DNA of 64,000 bases from Leifsonia sp040686855. GTDB lineage: Bacteria; Actinomycetota; Actinomycetes; Actinomycetales; Microbacteriaceae. The first letter of the stretch is position 1. Each line of letters begins with the position of its first letter. The translations under genes and the position numbers were made by a program. The DNA lies in contig NZ_JBFBOG010000001.1 of NCBI RefSeq assembly GCF_040686855.1, positions 558,001-622,000 of the forward strand, written 5' to 3'. The notes under the pieces are model-generated. The model was not told the origin of the DNA and searched no databases. It saw only the letters and a program-made list of their open reading frames with translations. Of this stretch, positions 1 to 7,992 are shown one piece after another.

Positions 1-1107
1 ACCGATCACCGCGAAGGCAGGCAGCTCGGCGCCCGGCCACAGCAGGTTCCACGCCGCCCCTCCCGCGAGCCCGAGGCCCGCGCCGATCGCGAGCGAGGGC
101 GTCAGGGTGCCGCCGGCCGCGCCCGCGCCGATCGTGCCGACCGTGGCCGCCGCCTTGACCACGCTCATGAGCAGGATGAGCAACACCGGGAGGGATGCGG
201 CGAATGCGAGCTGCCCCAGCGCCCGGCCGTTGCCGAGGATTGCGGGCAGCCACAGCGCGACGACGCCGACCACGACGAACGTCAGCGGCATGACGACGAG
301 GATGCCCCAGGATCGCGGGCGGTGGTCCTGCGCGAAGCGGGCGGACCGGACGAAGCCGACCGCGGCGAGGCCGATCAGCGGTCCGGCGAGCACCGACCAG
401 ACGACGACCGACGGGGTGACGTGGAGGTGCGGCACCGCGTACAGCGGGTTGGCCGGGACGACGATCCGGGCCACAAGCGCGGCGACCGCCGCGGTAGCGA
501 ACGCGGGCAGCACGGTCGCGAAGCTGACCTCGGCCAGCAGGATCTCGACGGCGAACACCGCGCCGCCGAGCGGGACGTTGTAGACCGCGGCCAGCCCGGC
601 TCCCGCACCGCAGGCGACGAGGATGCGCCGCTCCCGCGCGGAGACGCCGGCGCGCTCCGCCAGCCAGCCGGCCCAGAGCGCTCCGAGCTCCCGCGGCGCG
701 ACCTCGCGGCCGATCGAGGCGCCGAGGCCCACGATGATCACCTGGAGGGCGGCGTTCGCGATCGTGACGAAGGGCGGCATCCTGCGCCCGTTCACCGACT
801 GCTCGACGGAGACGACCGCGTGCTGGGGCGCGCGCCGGCCCCAGCGGCGCAGCAGGAACCAGCCGACGGCGCCGACGACGCCCGCGACGGCGAGCGCGAC
901 GACGCGGTTGACGGGCGGGGCGTCCAGCAGACCCTCGTAGAAGTCGCCCTCGGAGTAGCCGAAGGCCAGGTGCTGCAGGGCGTGCAGGCCGAGGTAGACG
1001 AGACCTCCGCCGATCCCCGCACCGACGCCGACCAGCGCTGTCACCACCACCAGGCGGACGAGCCAGCGGGGCGTGGCCGGGCCGGCGGGTCGAGGGGCGG
1101 TGCGCAC
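1..1107 (-). CDS. ClC-family chloride channel/antiporter (C-terminal part beyond window edge)
   Basis: Integral membrane chloride channel or H+/Cl- antiporter of the ClC family; 369 codons are visible and the gene continues past base 1. Hydrophobic helices run throughout. The selectivity region GASIGREVAPRELGA (about residues 129-143) carries the gating-type glutamate at about residue 135, and GAGLAAVYNVPLGGAVFAVE (about 169-188) is the family's second signature; a GTIGAGAAGGTLTPS stretch follows near the cut end. The GTG at 1107 is chosen because an in-frame TAG lies three codons upstream, so it is the only possible start. It is divergent from the small membrane protein at 1194. Transport direction and coupling cannot be judged from sequence. 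Confidence 0.93.
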   Translation of the reverse strand, partial: MRTAPRPAGPATPRWLVRLVVVTALVGVGAGIGGGLVYLGLHALQHLAFGYSEGDFYEGLLDAPPVNRVVALAVAGVVGAVGWFLLRRWGRRAPQHAVVSVEQSVNGRRMPPFVTIANAALQVIIVGLGASIGREVAPRELGALWAGWLAERAGVSARERRILVACGAGAGLAAVYNVPLGGAVFAVEILLAEVSFATVLPAFATAAVAALVARIVVPANPLYAVPHLHVTPSVVVWSVLAGPLIGLAAVGFVRSARFAQDHRPRSWGILVVMPLTFVVVGVVALWLPAILGNGRALGQLAFAASLPVLLILLMSVVKAAATVGTIGAGAAGGTLTPSLAIGAGLGLAGGAAWNLLWPGAELPAFAVIG

Positions 1108-1193
1108 GTGCTCAGGCTAGCGCCAGGCGGCCGGAGGCGAAGGACCCGTAATCGTGCAACGAACTGTTCACCCTCCACCACTACCGTGAAGGC

Positions 1194-1781
1194 GTGGCCG
1201 CCACTTCCCCCGAGCCGCTGGAGCTCGAGCAGGACGCGACGTCGACGACGACGTCGCGCGCGGACGCGTCACGAACCGGGACCATCCGCGTCCGTACGGG
1301 TGGGATGTCCGCTCGTCGATCACTGCTCGCCGGCCTGTGGCCGGCTGCCGCAGCGGTCGTCGCCGGCTGCGTCGTCGCCGGCCTGCTGCTGTCCGCGTCG
1401 CTGCGCACCGAGTTCCCGCTGTTCTCGGAGGCGTCGGCCGAGCGCGGGCGGGACTGCACCGCGATCCGGAGCGCACGGCACGCCCTGGACGAGACCCTGC
1501 AGGCGCGTCTGCCGATGGCCGCTCCCGATGTGGAGTCGGCCCGCGCCATCCGCTCGGCGGTCACCGCGTTCGACGCACGCACGCAGGACATCGCGACGCC
1601 CGCGGTCGAGTCGGCTCTGAGTCCGGTTCGGGGAGCGCTGGACAGGCTCTCGGACAGCATCCAGGTGTACGCCGCGGCACCCGCTCAGGCGTCCACCGAC
1701 TCGGCTCGGGCGGCGGTCGAGGATGCCCTCACCGGGGTCGCGGAGTCGTGGCAGGGTGCGATCGCGCGCGTCTGCTCCTGA
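1194..1781 (+). CDS. Hypothetical single-pass membrane protein
   Basis: This 195-aa protein matches no family I recognise. The polar N-terminus of about 45 residues is followed by one transmembrane helix (about residues 46-70, LWPAAAAVVAGCVVAGLLLS) and an extracytoplasmic domain of about 120 residues rich in Ala, Ser and Arg with two cysteines (DCTAIRSA and the C-terminal ARVCS), which could form a disulfide. The predicted helical amphipathic pattern suggests a helix bundle. It starts at GTG 1194; a further start is possible at the ATG of MSARRSLLAG, just before the helix. It is convergent with the DUF4232 lipoprotein. The function is unknown. Confidence 0.7.
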   Translation: MAATSPEPLELEQDATSTTTSRADASRTGTIRVRTGGMSARRSLLAGLWPAAAAVVAGCVVAGLLLSASLRTEFPLFSEASAERGRDCTAIRSARHALDETLQARLPMAAPDVESARAIRSAVTAFDARTQDIATPAVESALSPVRGALDRLSDSIQVYAAAPAQASTDSARAAVEDALTGVAESWQGAIARVCS

Positions 1782-1794
1782 CGCCGGGCGTCAG
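1778..1794. terminator. Convergent hairpin between two stop codons
   Basis: CTGACGCC, one base, then GGCGTCAG forms a perfect 8-bp stem that covers both convergent stop codons. It probably ends transcription from both sides, although no T tract is present. Confidence 0.5.
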
Positions 1795-2402
1795 CTCCCG
1801 ACGAGTGCGCCGACCTGCAGCAGCCCGATGGTGTCGGAGGTGCAGGCGGTGAAGTCGGCGTCCTTGACGAACAGCGACGCGGTCGACCCGGGCGGGTAGA
1901 CGCGGAAGCCGTCGGCCGGCTTGGGCCCGCAGTCGGCCTCCGGGTAGTTGAGCGCCTGGGTGATGCGGAGCGGCGCCTGCGCGGACCCGCCCGGCTGCAG
2001 GACGACGGTCGGATGCGGCGTGCTGCGGTCGAAGTCCGCGGGCTTGCCGAGCTGGGTGCCGTTGCCGTCGCCGACGAACGACACGCCCGGCCAGCCCTGC
2101 AGCGAGCACTGGGTGGACCCGTTGTTGGTCAGGACGAGGGTGACCTCGACGCTGCCCGCCGCCCCTCCGCCTCCCTTGCCGATGGTGCCCGTGAGGTTCG
2201 CGGTGTCGCACTGGCCGTCGATCGGCGTGGCGGTCGCGGTGCCCGTCCCTGTCGGCCGCGGCGAGGACGACGGCGTGGTGGAGGCGGACGCCGAGCCCGT
2301 GGTCGGCGCGGAGCTCGGGGTCGCGCATCCCGTGACGGCGAGGGCGACGGCGAGGGCGACACCGGCGGTGCCGGCGATACGGAGGGTCCAGTTCCCTGTC
2401 AT
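1791..2402 (-). CDS. DUF4232 lipoprotein
   Basis: This 203-aa secreted lipoprotein begins with the signal peptide MTGNWTLRIAGTAGVALAVA and the lipobox AVTGC (Cys about residue 25), followed by a Ser/Thr/Pro-rich linker (about residues 26-60). The remainder resembles the actinobacterial DUF4232 domain: ANLTGTIG, VTLVLTNNGSTQCSLQGWPG and a paired cysteine pattern (GQCDTAN, TQCSLQ, ADCGPKP, TACTSD). The ATG at 2402 places the signal peptide at the start; the frame stays open upstream but without hydrophobic or start features. The exact role of DUF4232 proteins is not established. It is divergent from the antiporter gene. Confidence 0.85.
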   Translation of the reverse strand: MTGNWTLRIAGTAGVALAVALAVTGCATPSSAPTTGSASASTTPSSSPRPTGTGTATATPIDGQCDTANLTGTIGKGGGGAAGSVEVTLVLTNNGSTQCSLQGWPGVSFVGDGNGTQLGKPADFDRSTPHPTVVLQPGGSAQAPLRITQALNYPEADCGPKPADGFRVYPPGSTASLFVKDADFTACTSDTIGLLQVGALVGS

Positions 2403-2511
2403 GGCTTCATCCCACCACGAGAAGGGCGGCGAGCGCCCGGGACCCGCCGCAGCGGGCCCGCAACCGCTCCCGCCCTCGCCGCGTCCAGGGGCACCTGGCA
2501 GGATGGAACGC

Positions 2512-3606
2512 ATGACGGCGCTCGGCTCCTGGCTCGCACGATGGTGGACGATCGGGGTGCCCGTCATCGGCGTCGTGGTCCTGGTGGCGTTCTGGACGGT
2601 GGAGCTGAACACGGTCGCCGTCGCCGTCATCGCGGTCGTTCTGGCGGGCACGGTGCTCGCCGCGGTGCAGCACGCGGAGGTCGTGGCGCATCGTGTCGGG
2701 GAGCCGTTCGGGTCGCTCGTGCTGGCGGTCGCGGTGACGATCATCGAAGTGGCGCTCATCGTCACGCTGATGACCACGGGCAAGGATTCGCCGGAACTCG
2801 CCCGAGACACCGTCTTCTCCGCCGTGATGATCACGATGAACGGGATCGTCGGCCTCTCGCTGCTGCTCGCCGCCTCGCGCCGCCAGTCGACCGCGTTCAA
2901 CGCGCAGGGCAGCGGTGCCGCGCTCGCCACGGTGACCGCGCTCGCGACGCTCACGATGGTGCTGCCCAGCTTCACATCGGCACCCGGCCCGGTGTTCTCG
3001 ACGCCGCAACTGGTCTTCGCCGCGATCGCGTCGCTGGCGCTGTACGGGATGTTCGTCTTCACCCAGACCGTCGCGCATCGGGACTTCTTCCTCCCGGTCG
3101 GGCGCAAGGGCCAGCCGCTCACGGAGGACGAGCACGCCGCGGCGCCGTCCAATCGGACGGCCTGGATCAGCCTCGGCCTCCTCCTCGTCTCGCTCGTGGC
3201 CGTGGTCGGACTGGCCAAGCTGGAGTCGACGCCGATCGAGCGGGCGGTGACCGGGATCGGGCTGCCGCAGTCGTTCGTCGGCGTCGTCATCGCGCTGCTC
3301 GTGCTGCTGCCGGAGGGCATCGCGGCCGCGAAGGCCGCGAATCGCAACCGGACGCAGACCAGCCTCAACCTGGCCCTCGGCTCGGCGATGGCCAGCATCG
3401 GCCTCACCATCCCGGCGATCGCGGTGGCCTCGATCTGGCTGCCCGGCGCGCTGCACCTCGGGTTGGGCTCGAGTCAGATCGTGCTGCTGGTCCTGACGGT
3501 GCTGGTCAGCATCCTCACCATCGTGCAGGGACGCGCGGTGCGACTGCAGGGCGGCATCCACCTGGTGCTGTTCGCGGCCTTCATCTTCCTGTCGATCGCG
3601 CCGTAG
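2512..3606 (+). CDS. Calcium/proton antiporter, CaCA family (ChaA-like)
   Basis: This 364-aa inner-membrane cation/H+ exchanger has about 11 hydrophobic helices. The repeated CaCA motif with essential acidic residues is visible as GEPFGSLVLAVAVTIIEVAL in the first half (about residues 64-83) and LVLLPEGIAAAKAANRNRTQ in the second half, which matches ChaA-type Na+/Ca2+:H+ antiporters. I chose ATG 2512 because AGGA lies about nine bases upstream; ATG 2503 would add three residues but sits on top of that Shine-Dalgarno. The gene lies between a DUF4232 lipoprotein (divergent) and a TetR regulator (convergent). The likely role is Ca2+ efflux or alkali tolerance. Confidence 0.9.
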   Translation: MTALGSWLARWWTIGVPVIGVVVLVAFWTVELNTVAVAVIAVVLAGTVLAAVQHAEVVAHRVGEPFGSLVLAVAVTIIEVALIVTLMTTGKDSPELARDTVFSAVMITMNGIVGLSLLLAASRRQSTAFNAQGSGAALATVTALATLTMVLPSFTSAPGPVFSTPQLVFAAIASLALYGMFVFTQTVAHRDFFLPVGRKGQPLTEDEHAAAPSNRTAWISLGLLLVSLVAVVGLAKLESTPIERAVTGIGLPQSFVGVVIALLVLLPEGIAAAKAANRNRTQTSLNLALGSAMASIGLTIPAIAVASIWLPGALHLGLGSSQIVLLVLTVLVSILTIVQGRAVRLQGGIHLVLFAAFIFLSIAP

Positions 3607-3618
3607 CAGGGAGACCGC

Positions 3619-4188
3619 TCAGGCGACGGCGGCGTCGAAGAGCTGCGCTGCGGCCTGGAGCGCGGCGTCGGGAGTGCCGCCGCGCATGGCCGCGCTGGCG
3701 GACGCGCCGTCGAACAGCAGGGTCAGCTGCACGGCGAGCAGGCGCGGGTCGCGCGCGCCCGCGGCGGCGGCCTGCCGCTCGAAGTACGCGGTCAGCTCCC
3801 CCTTGAAGTGCCGGGCGACCACGGCTGCGGGATGCTCGCGGTCGCGCAACTCGGTGGCCACGTTGACGAACGGACAGCCGTAGAAGTCGCTCACCTGCGC
3901 CGCCTCGTGCAGGGCCTCGAAGACGTGGAGTGTCCGCTCGCGGGGGGTTCCCTCGCTGTCGGGCGCGAAGTAGCCGGCGACGACCTGCGGCCCGTACTCC
4001 TGGAGCATCGTGGCGACGACCGCGTCCTTGCCGTCGAAGTGCTGGTAGATCGACCGCTTCGAGACCTCGGCCTCCTGCGCGATCCGGTCGATGCCGACCG
4101 CGTTGACGCCCTCGCGCACGAACAGCCGGGCTGCGGCGGCGAGGACGCGGTCGCGCGGCTTGGGCTTGGCGGGGGTCGTCGTGGTCAC
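3619..4188 (-). CDS. TetR-family transcriptional repressor
   Basis: This 189-aa regulator has an N-terminal TetR helix-turn-helix (residues about 14-55; recognition helix region VSKRSIYQHF, 42-51) and a C-terminal helical ligand-binding domain with TetR_C-like FYGCPFVNVATE. It is divergent from an SDR oxidoreductase, and the 102-bp intergenic region holds a perfect 17-bp inverted repeat. By the usual TetR logic the protein represses itself and the SDR, and the SDR substrate or a related compound may be the inducer. The ligand is not predictable. Confidence 0.93.
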   Translation of the reverse strand: MTTTTPAKPKPRDRVLAAAARLFVREGVNAVGIDRIAQEAEVSKRSIYQHFDGKDAVVATMLQEYGPQVVAGYFAPDSEGTPRERTLHVFEALHEAAQVSDFYGCPFVNVATELRDREHPAAVVARHFKGELTAYFERQAAAAGARDPRLLAVQLTLLFDGASASAAMRGGTPDAALQAAAQLFDAAVA

Positions 4189-4218
4189 AGAGGGATTCTA
4201 CGGGTCCGGTTGCAGAAA

Positions 4219-4270
4219 GTAAACCGATCTGTGTACATTGTTCCTCACACCGATACACAGATCGGTTTAC
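4219..4270. promoter_or_regulatory. TetR operator: perfect 17-bp inverted repeat
   Basis: GTAAACCGATCTGTGTA (4219-4235) is mirrored exactly by TACACAGATCGGTTTAC (4254-4270) with 18 bp between them. It lies between the divergent tetR and SDR genes, and its AT-rich bases contrast with the surrounding DNA. It could bind two dimers and cover both promoters. Confidence 0.85.
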
Positions 4271-4290
4271 TTTTCCCGGAAGGACTTCCC

Positions 4291-4995
4291 ATGACCGACA
4301 TCACCGGACGCGTCGCCCTCGTCACCGGCGCCAACCGCGGCCTCGGCGCCGCGTTCGTCGCCGCGCTCCTCGAGCGGGGCGCCACCAAGGTCTATGCCGC
4401 CGCACGGCGCCCGGAGACCGTCGGCATCGACGACCCCCGCGTCGTCCCGCTGCCCCTCGACGTCACCGACCCGGAGAGCATCCGCCGCGCAGCCGAAGTC
4501 GCGGGCGACGTGACCGTGCTCGTGAACAACGCGGGCATCGCCTCCAACCAGTCGCTCGTGACCGGCGATCTCGACGAGATCCGCCGCGAGTTGGACACCA
4601 ACTACTGGGGTCCGGTGCTCGTCACCCGGGCCTTCGCTCCGGTTATCGAGGCCAACGGCGGAGGCGCCATCGTGAACATGCACTCCGCGCTCAGCTGGTA
4701 CGCGACCGGGTCGTACAGCGCGACCAAGGCGGCGCTGTGGTCCGCCAGCAACTCGGCCCGCGTCGAGCTCGCGCCGGCGGGCATCCAGGTCGTCGGCGTC
4801 CACGTCGGCTACGTCGACACCGAGATGGCCGCGGGCGCCGAGGGCGTCAAGGTGCCGCCGCGCCAGGTCGTGGACGAGGCGCTGGACGCCGTCGCCGCGG
4901 ACGAGGCGGAGGCCATCGTCGGCGACGTCGCTCGCGGCGTGAAGTCGCGCCTGCACGAGGACGTCCGCGTGCTCTACCCCCAGCTGGCCAGGTAG
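4291..4995 (+). CDS. Short-chain dehydrogenase/reductase under TetR control
   Basis: This 234-aa classical SDR has the Rossmann motif TGANRGLG (residues 12-19), NNAG (79-82), and the catalytic triad Ser132, Tyr142 and Lys146 (YSATK). It is probably a cytosolic NAD(P)H-dependent oxidoreductase of unknown substrate. It starts at ATG 4291, after GGAAGGAC. The last 22 bp overlap the 3' end of the convergent galM-like gene. The divergent TetR regulator and shared operator suggest that it is induced by a small molecule, for example for aldehyde or quinone detoxification. Confidence 0.92.
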   Translation: MTDITGRVALVTGANRGLGAAFVAALLERGATKVYAAARRPETVGIDDPRVVPLPLDVTDPESIRRAAEVAGDVTVLVNNAGIASNQSLVTGDLDEIRRELDTNYWGPVLVTRAFAPVIEANGGGAIVNMHSALSWYATGSYSATKAALWSASNSARVELAPAGIQVVGVHVGYVDTEMAAGAEGVKVPPRQVVDEALDAVAADEAEAIVGDVARGVKSRLHEDVRVLYPQLAR

Positions 4996-5909
4996 GCCTC
5001 GCCGCCGAAGCCCTCCGGACGGATGCCCCAGCTCACGGTCCAGGTCTCCCCCGGCTCCAGCCAGCGGAGACCGCGACCGGAGTTGAGGGCGTTCGCGGGG
5101 GCGGTCATCGGCTCGATCGCGAGCGCGACGCCGCCGGGCTTCGTGGCGAACGAGCGGTGCGTGAACACCTGCACATACCGGAACGCGTCGTCACCCCAGA
5201 GCACGACGCGGCGGCCGTCGTCGGCCGCCAGCGAGTGCTCCACCGGGCCGTCGGGCAGGTCGGCGTACCCGGTGTCGAGGTCGAGGTCGCTCACGCGGCG
5301 TCCCGCCGACAGGTCGTACGGCGTCCCCTCGACCGGCGCCTCCCCGATGACGTTGCTCCGGTCGTCCGTCTCGAAACGGGTGCGGGCGGCGACGCGCACG
5401 GTCAGCTCCTCAGGCCGGACGTCGGCGATGCGGAGGTAGGGATGCGCGCCCACCGCGACCGGCGCGGCAGTTTCCCCGACATTGGCGATGGTGTGCGTCA
5501 CCGACATCCCCTCGGTGTGCAGCTCGTGCGTGACGGCCGTCTCCAGTGCGAACGGGTAGCCCGGCTCTGGATAGATCGCGGCGGCCTGCGTGACCGTCGA
5601 GTCGGTGCGATCGACCAGCTCGTAGGGGCGACGACGCAGCAGGCCGTGGCTGGCGTTGCCCTTGGCCGGTTCGGTGAGGTCGAGCTGCAGCGTCCGGCCC
5701 TCGTAGTCCCAGCGCCCGTCCTTCACACGATTCGGCCAGGGTACGAGGACGATGCCGCACGCGGACGGGGTCTGGTCCGCGGCGGGATACGGCTCCGTCA
5801 GGTCGGACTCCGCGAAGCGGAGCGACCGGATGCCCGCGCCCACCTGGACGATCGTGGCGCTCAGGTCGCCGAAGTCGAGCTCGTACTGTTCACCGGTCGC
5901 GGGTCGCAT
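4974..5909 (-). CDS. Aldose 1-epimerase family protein (galactose mutarotase-like)
   Basis: This 311-aa cytosolic protein is predicted to interconvert alpha and beta anomers of aldohexoses. Family features include VLVPWPNRVKDGRW near residue 60, GNASHGLLR (general-acid-type His), VGAHPYLR (second conserved His region) and the C-terminal AIEPMTAPANALNSG with the catalytic-type Glu. It starts 16 bp downstream of the DeoR regulator on the same strand, so the two are probably cotranscribed. With galT and galK divergent just beyond, it very likely serves the Leloir pathway. A broader hexose-6-phosphate mutarotase activity cannot be excluded. Confidence 0.9.
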   Translation of the reverse strand: MRPATGEQYELDFGDLSATIVQVGAGIRSLRFAESDLTEPYPAADQTPSACGIVLVPWPNRVKDGRWDYEGRTLQLDLTEPAKGNASHGLLRRRPYELVDRTDSTVTQAAAIYPEPGYPFALETAVTHELHTEGMSVTHTIANVGETAAPVAVGAHPYLRIADVRPEELTVRVAARTRFETDDRSNVIGEAPVEGTPYDLSAGRRVSDLDLDTGYADLPDGPVEHSLAADDGRRVVLWGDDAFRYVQVFTHRSFATKPGGVALAIEPMTAPANALNSGRGLRWLEPGETWTVSWGIRPEGFGGEAYLASWG

Positions 5910-5925
5910 GGCACCAGGGTAGGCC

Positions 5926-6711
5926 TCAGGCCACGACCACAGGCAGCCCCGCTTCTCGCAGCGCCGTCACCTCGTCGTCCTCCGCCGACGGACCGGTGAT
6001 CAGCTCGGAGACGTCGGCGAGCCCCGCGATGCGGCCCAGATGGGTGCGTCCGAGCTTGCTGCCGTCGGCGACCACGACAGCCTGCTCGGCGGAGCCGACC
6101 ATCACCCGCTTGAGGTCGGCCTCGGGCAGGTTCACGTTGGTGATGCCGCCGGTGGGATGCACCCCCGTGCAGCCGATGAACGCGACGTCGGCGTGGACCC
6201 GCTCCAGCAGGACGGCTGCGAGCGGTTCGACCAGCGAGTGCTGCAGCGGCCGCAGCGTCCCGCCGGTGACGACAACCTCGAAGCGCGGGATGGCGCGCTC
6301 CAGTTCGAGCGCGATGGTGAGGCCGTTCGTGATCACCGTCACGTCGTCGAGGTCGTCGCGCTCGACCAGCGCGCGTGCGATCGCGGCGGTCGTCGTGCCG
6401 ACGTCGAGCAGCACGCTGCTGCCGGGGACGACCATCGCCGCGGCCGCCTGGCCGATGCGCCGCTTCTCGTCGGCGGACGACTCCAGCGCCTCCTCGAAGC
6501 TCGGCTCCCTGGCGCCTGCGGCGCGGAGGACGGCACCGCCGTGGACGCGGCGGATGATCTGCTCGCGATCGAGCGCATCCAGGTCGCTGCGCACCGTGAC
6601 GTCGGAGACCTGGAACGCCTCACTGAGGTCGGAGACGCGGGCGAAGCCGGCGCGCCCGATCAGCTCGAGCATCCGTTCGCGGCGGAGCGCGGCGGGCAGC
6701 GGTTCGCTCAT
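5926..6711 (-). CDS. DeoR-family repressor of the galactose genes
   Basis: This 261-aa regulator has an N-terminal DeoR helix-turn-helix (RRERMLELIGRAGFARVSDL, then VSDVTVRSDLDAL) and a C-terminal DeoRC sugar-phosphate sensor domain (DVGTTTAAIARAL, TNGLTIALEL, VVTGGTLRP, VVVADGSKLGR). It is divergent from galT, and the 81-bp gap contains repeated CGAAAG/CTTTCG boxes. The likely effector is galactose-1-phosphate or a related sugar phosphate, by family analogy. The ATG at 6711 gives the normal DeoR N-terminus. Confidence 0.92.
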   Translation of the reverse strand: MSEPLPAALRRERMLELIGRAGFARVSDLSEAFQVSDVTVRSDLDALDREQIIRRVHGGAVLRAAGAREPSFEEALESSADEKRRIGQAAAAMVVPGSSVLLDVGTTTAAIARALVERDDLDDVTVITNGLTIALELERAIPRFEVVVTGGTLRPLQHSLVEPLAAVLLERVHADVAFIGCTGVHPTGGITNVNLPEADLKRVMVGSAEQAVVVADGSKLGRTHLGRIAGLADVSELITGPSAEDDEVTALREAGLPVVVA

Positions 6712-6739
6712 GCGTCCATGCTGGAGCGCTTGCGATATC

Positions 6740-6788
6740 TTGTCAATACGAAAGCTCCCACGTATCCTTGCTTTCGGATTCGAAAGGA
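6740..6788 (+). promoter_or_regulatory. galT promoter with candidate DeoR boxes
   Basis: A -35 TTGTCA (6740-6745) and a -10 TATCCT (6763-6768) lie 17 bp apart. CGAAAG occurs at 6749-6754 (inside the promoter) and 6781-6786, with the inverse CTTTCG at 6771-6776; these are candidate binding sites of the divergent DeoR protein. GAAAGGA at 6782-6788 doubles as the galT Shine-Dalgarno. Confidence 0.65.
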
Positions 6789-6792
6789 TGGC

Positions 6793-7992
6793 ATGGCCGC
6801 GATCACGAAGCGCCCCACCCGTCTCTCCGACGGCCGGGAGCTCATCTACTACGACGACGCCGACACGACGCTCCGTCCTGAGCGCAAGCCCGACCTGCGG
6901 GAGCCGGCGCCGCGTCCCGCGACGGCGACCATGCGGCAGGATCCCCTCACCGGTGAGTGGGTGTCCATCGCCGCCGCCCGCCAGAACCGGGTGATGCTCC
7001 CGCCCGCGGAGCTTGATCCGCTGGCCCCCGCGAGCCCGACGAACCCCTCCGAGATCCCCGACCTCTACGACGTCGCGGTGTTCGAGAACAAGTCCCCCTC
7101 CTTCGGCCCGTTGCTCGAGGACGACAATGCGCCGGAAGGCCCGGACGACCTGGCCGAGATCGGCCTCGGGCGCACCCGCACCTCCGTCGGCCGCTGCGAG
7201 GTCGTCTGCTTCAGCCCGGCCACGACCGGCGCCTTCGGCAGCCTGACGCCGTCGCGTGCGCGCACGGTCATCGAGGCCTGGGCGGACCGCACGGCGGCGC
7301 TGTCGGCGCTGCCCGGCGTGCAGCAGGTCTTCCCGTTCGAGAACCGCGGCGAGGCGATCGGCGTCACGCTGCACCACCCGCATGGCCAGATCTACTCCTA
7401 CCCCTACATCACCCCGCGGACGGCGGCGCTGATCCGGTCGCTCGATGCGTACGGGCCGACGCTGTTCGCCGACATCCTGGAGCGCGAACGGAACTCGGAG
7501 CGCGTGGTGCTCGCGGGCGAGCACTGGACGGCGTTCGTGCCGTTCGCGGCGCGCTGGCCGATCGAGATCCACGTGCTGCCGCACCGCCACGTGGCCGACC
7601 TCTCCGAGACGAACGCCGCCGAGCGCGACGAACTCGCCACCCTGTACCTGCGGGTGCTGCGCGGCGTCGACGCCCTCTACGACTCCCCCACCCCGTACAT
7701 CGCCGCCTGGCATCAGGCGCCGGTGGACGTCCGGCGCGACGAGATCCGGCTCATGCTGCAGCTGACGTCGCCTCGTCGCGGGGCGGATAAGCTGAAGTTC
7801 CTGGCCGGCTCCGAGGCGGCGATGGGCGCCTGGATCGGCGACGTCCCGCCGGAGCAGGCCGCCGCCGCGGTGCGCGAGGCCATCGCGCGAGCGGACGCGG
7901 CGAATCCGGTCGGCCCGCTGCCGGTCGAGGTCACCGAGCTCGTGACCGTCGCACCCACCACCCCCGACTCCGACCGAGAGGCTGACCGATGA
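6793..7992 (+). CDS. galT: Galactose-1-phosphate uridylyltransferase
   Basis: This 399-aa enzyme transfers UMP from UDP-glucose to galactose-1-phosphate in the cytosol. The active-site region THHPHGQIYSYPY carries the His-Pro-His motif with the nucleophilic His. RQDPLTGEWVSIAAARQNR near the N-terminus and the second domain's IEIHVLPHRHVADL with QAPVD further on are diagnostic. ATG 6793 follows GAAAGGA at good spacing. The 3' end overlaps galK by 4 bp (ATGA), so the two are translationally coupled. The divergent DeoR regulator probably controls both. Confidence 0.97.
   Translation: MAAITKRPTRLSDGRELIYYDDADTTLRPERKPDLREPAPRPATATMRQDPLTGEWVSIAAARQNRVMLPPAELDPLAPASPTNPSEIPDLYDVAVFENKSPSFGPLLEDDNAPEGPDDLAEIGLGRTRTSVGRCEVVCFSPATTGAFGSLTPSRARTVIEAWADRTAALSALPGVQQVFPFENRGEAIGVTLHHPHGQIYSYPYITPRTAALIRSLDAYGPTLFADILERERNSERVVLAGEHWTAFVPFAARWPIEIHVLPHRHVADLSETNAAERDELATLYLRVLRGVDALYDSPTPYIAAWHQAPVDVRRDEIRLMLQLTSPRRGADKLKFLAGSEAAMGAWIGDVPPEQAAAAVREAIARADAANPVGPLPVEVTELVTVAPTTPDSDREADR

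Noticed and set aside
322..1620. Long forward open frame of 432 codons opposite the ClC gene
   Set aside because: It is antisense to a clear ClC channel; its Arg/Gly/Asp-rich low-complexity protein is typical of shadow frames in high-GC DNA.
2403..3410. Extended reading of the DUF4232 lipoprotein (539 codons)
   Set aside because: The N-terminal extension is antisense to the Ca2+/H+ antiporter; the signal peptide marks the true start at 2402.
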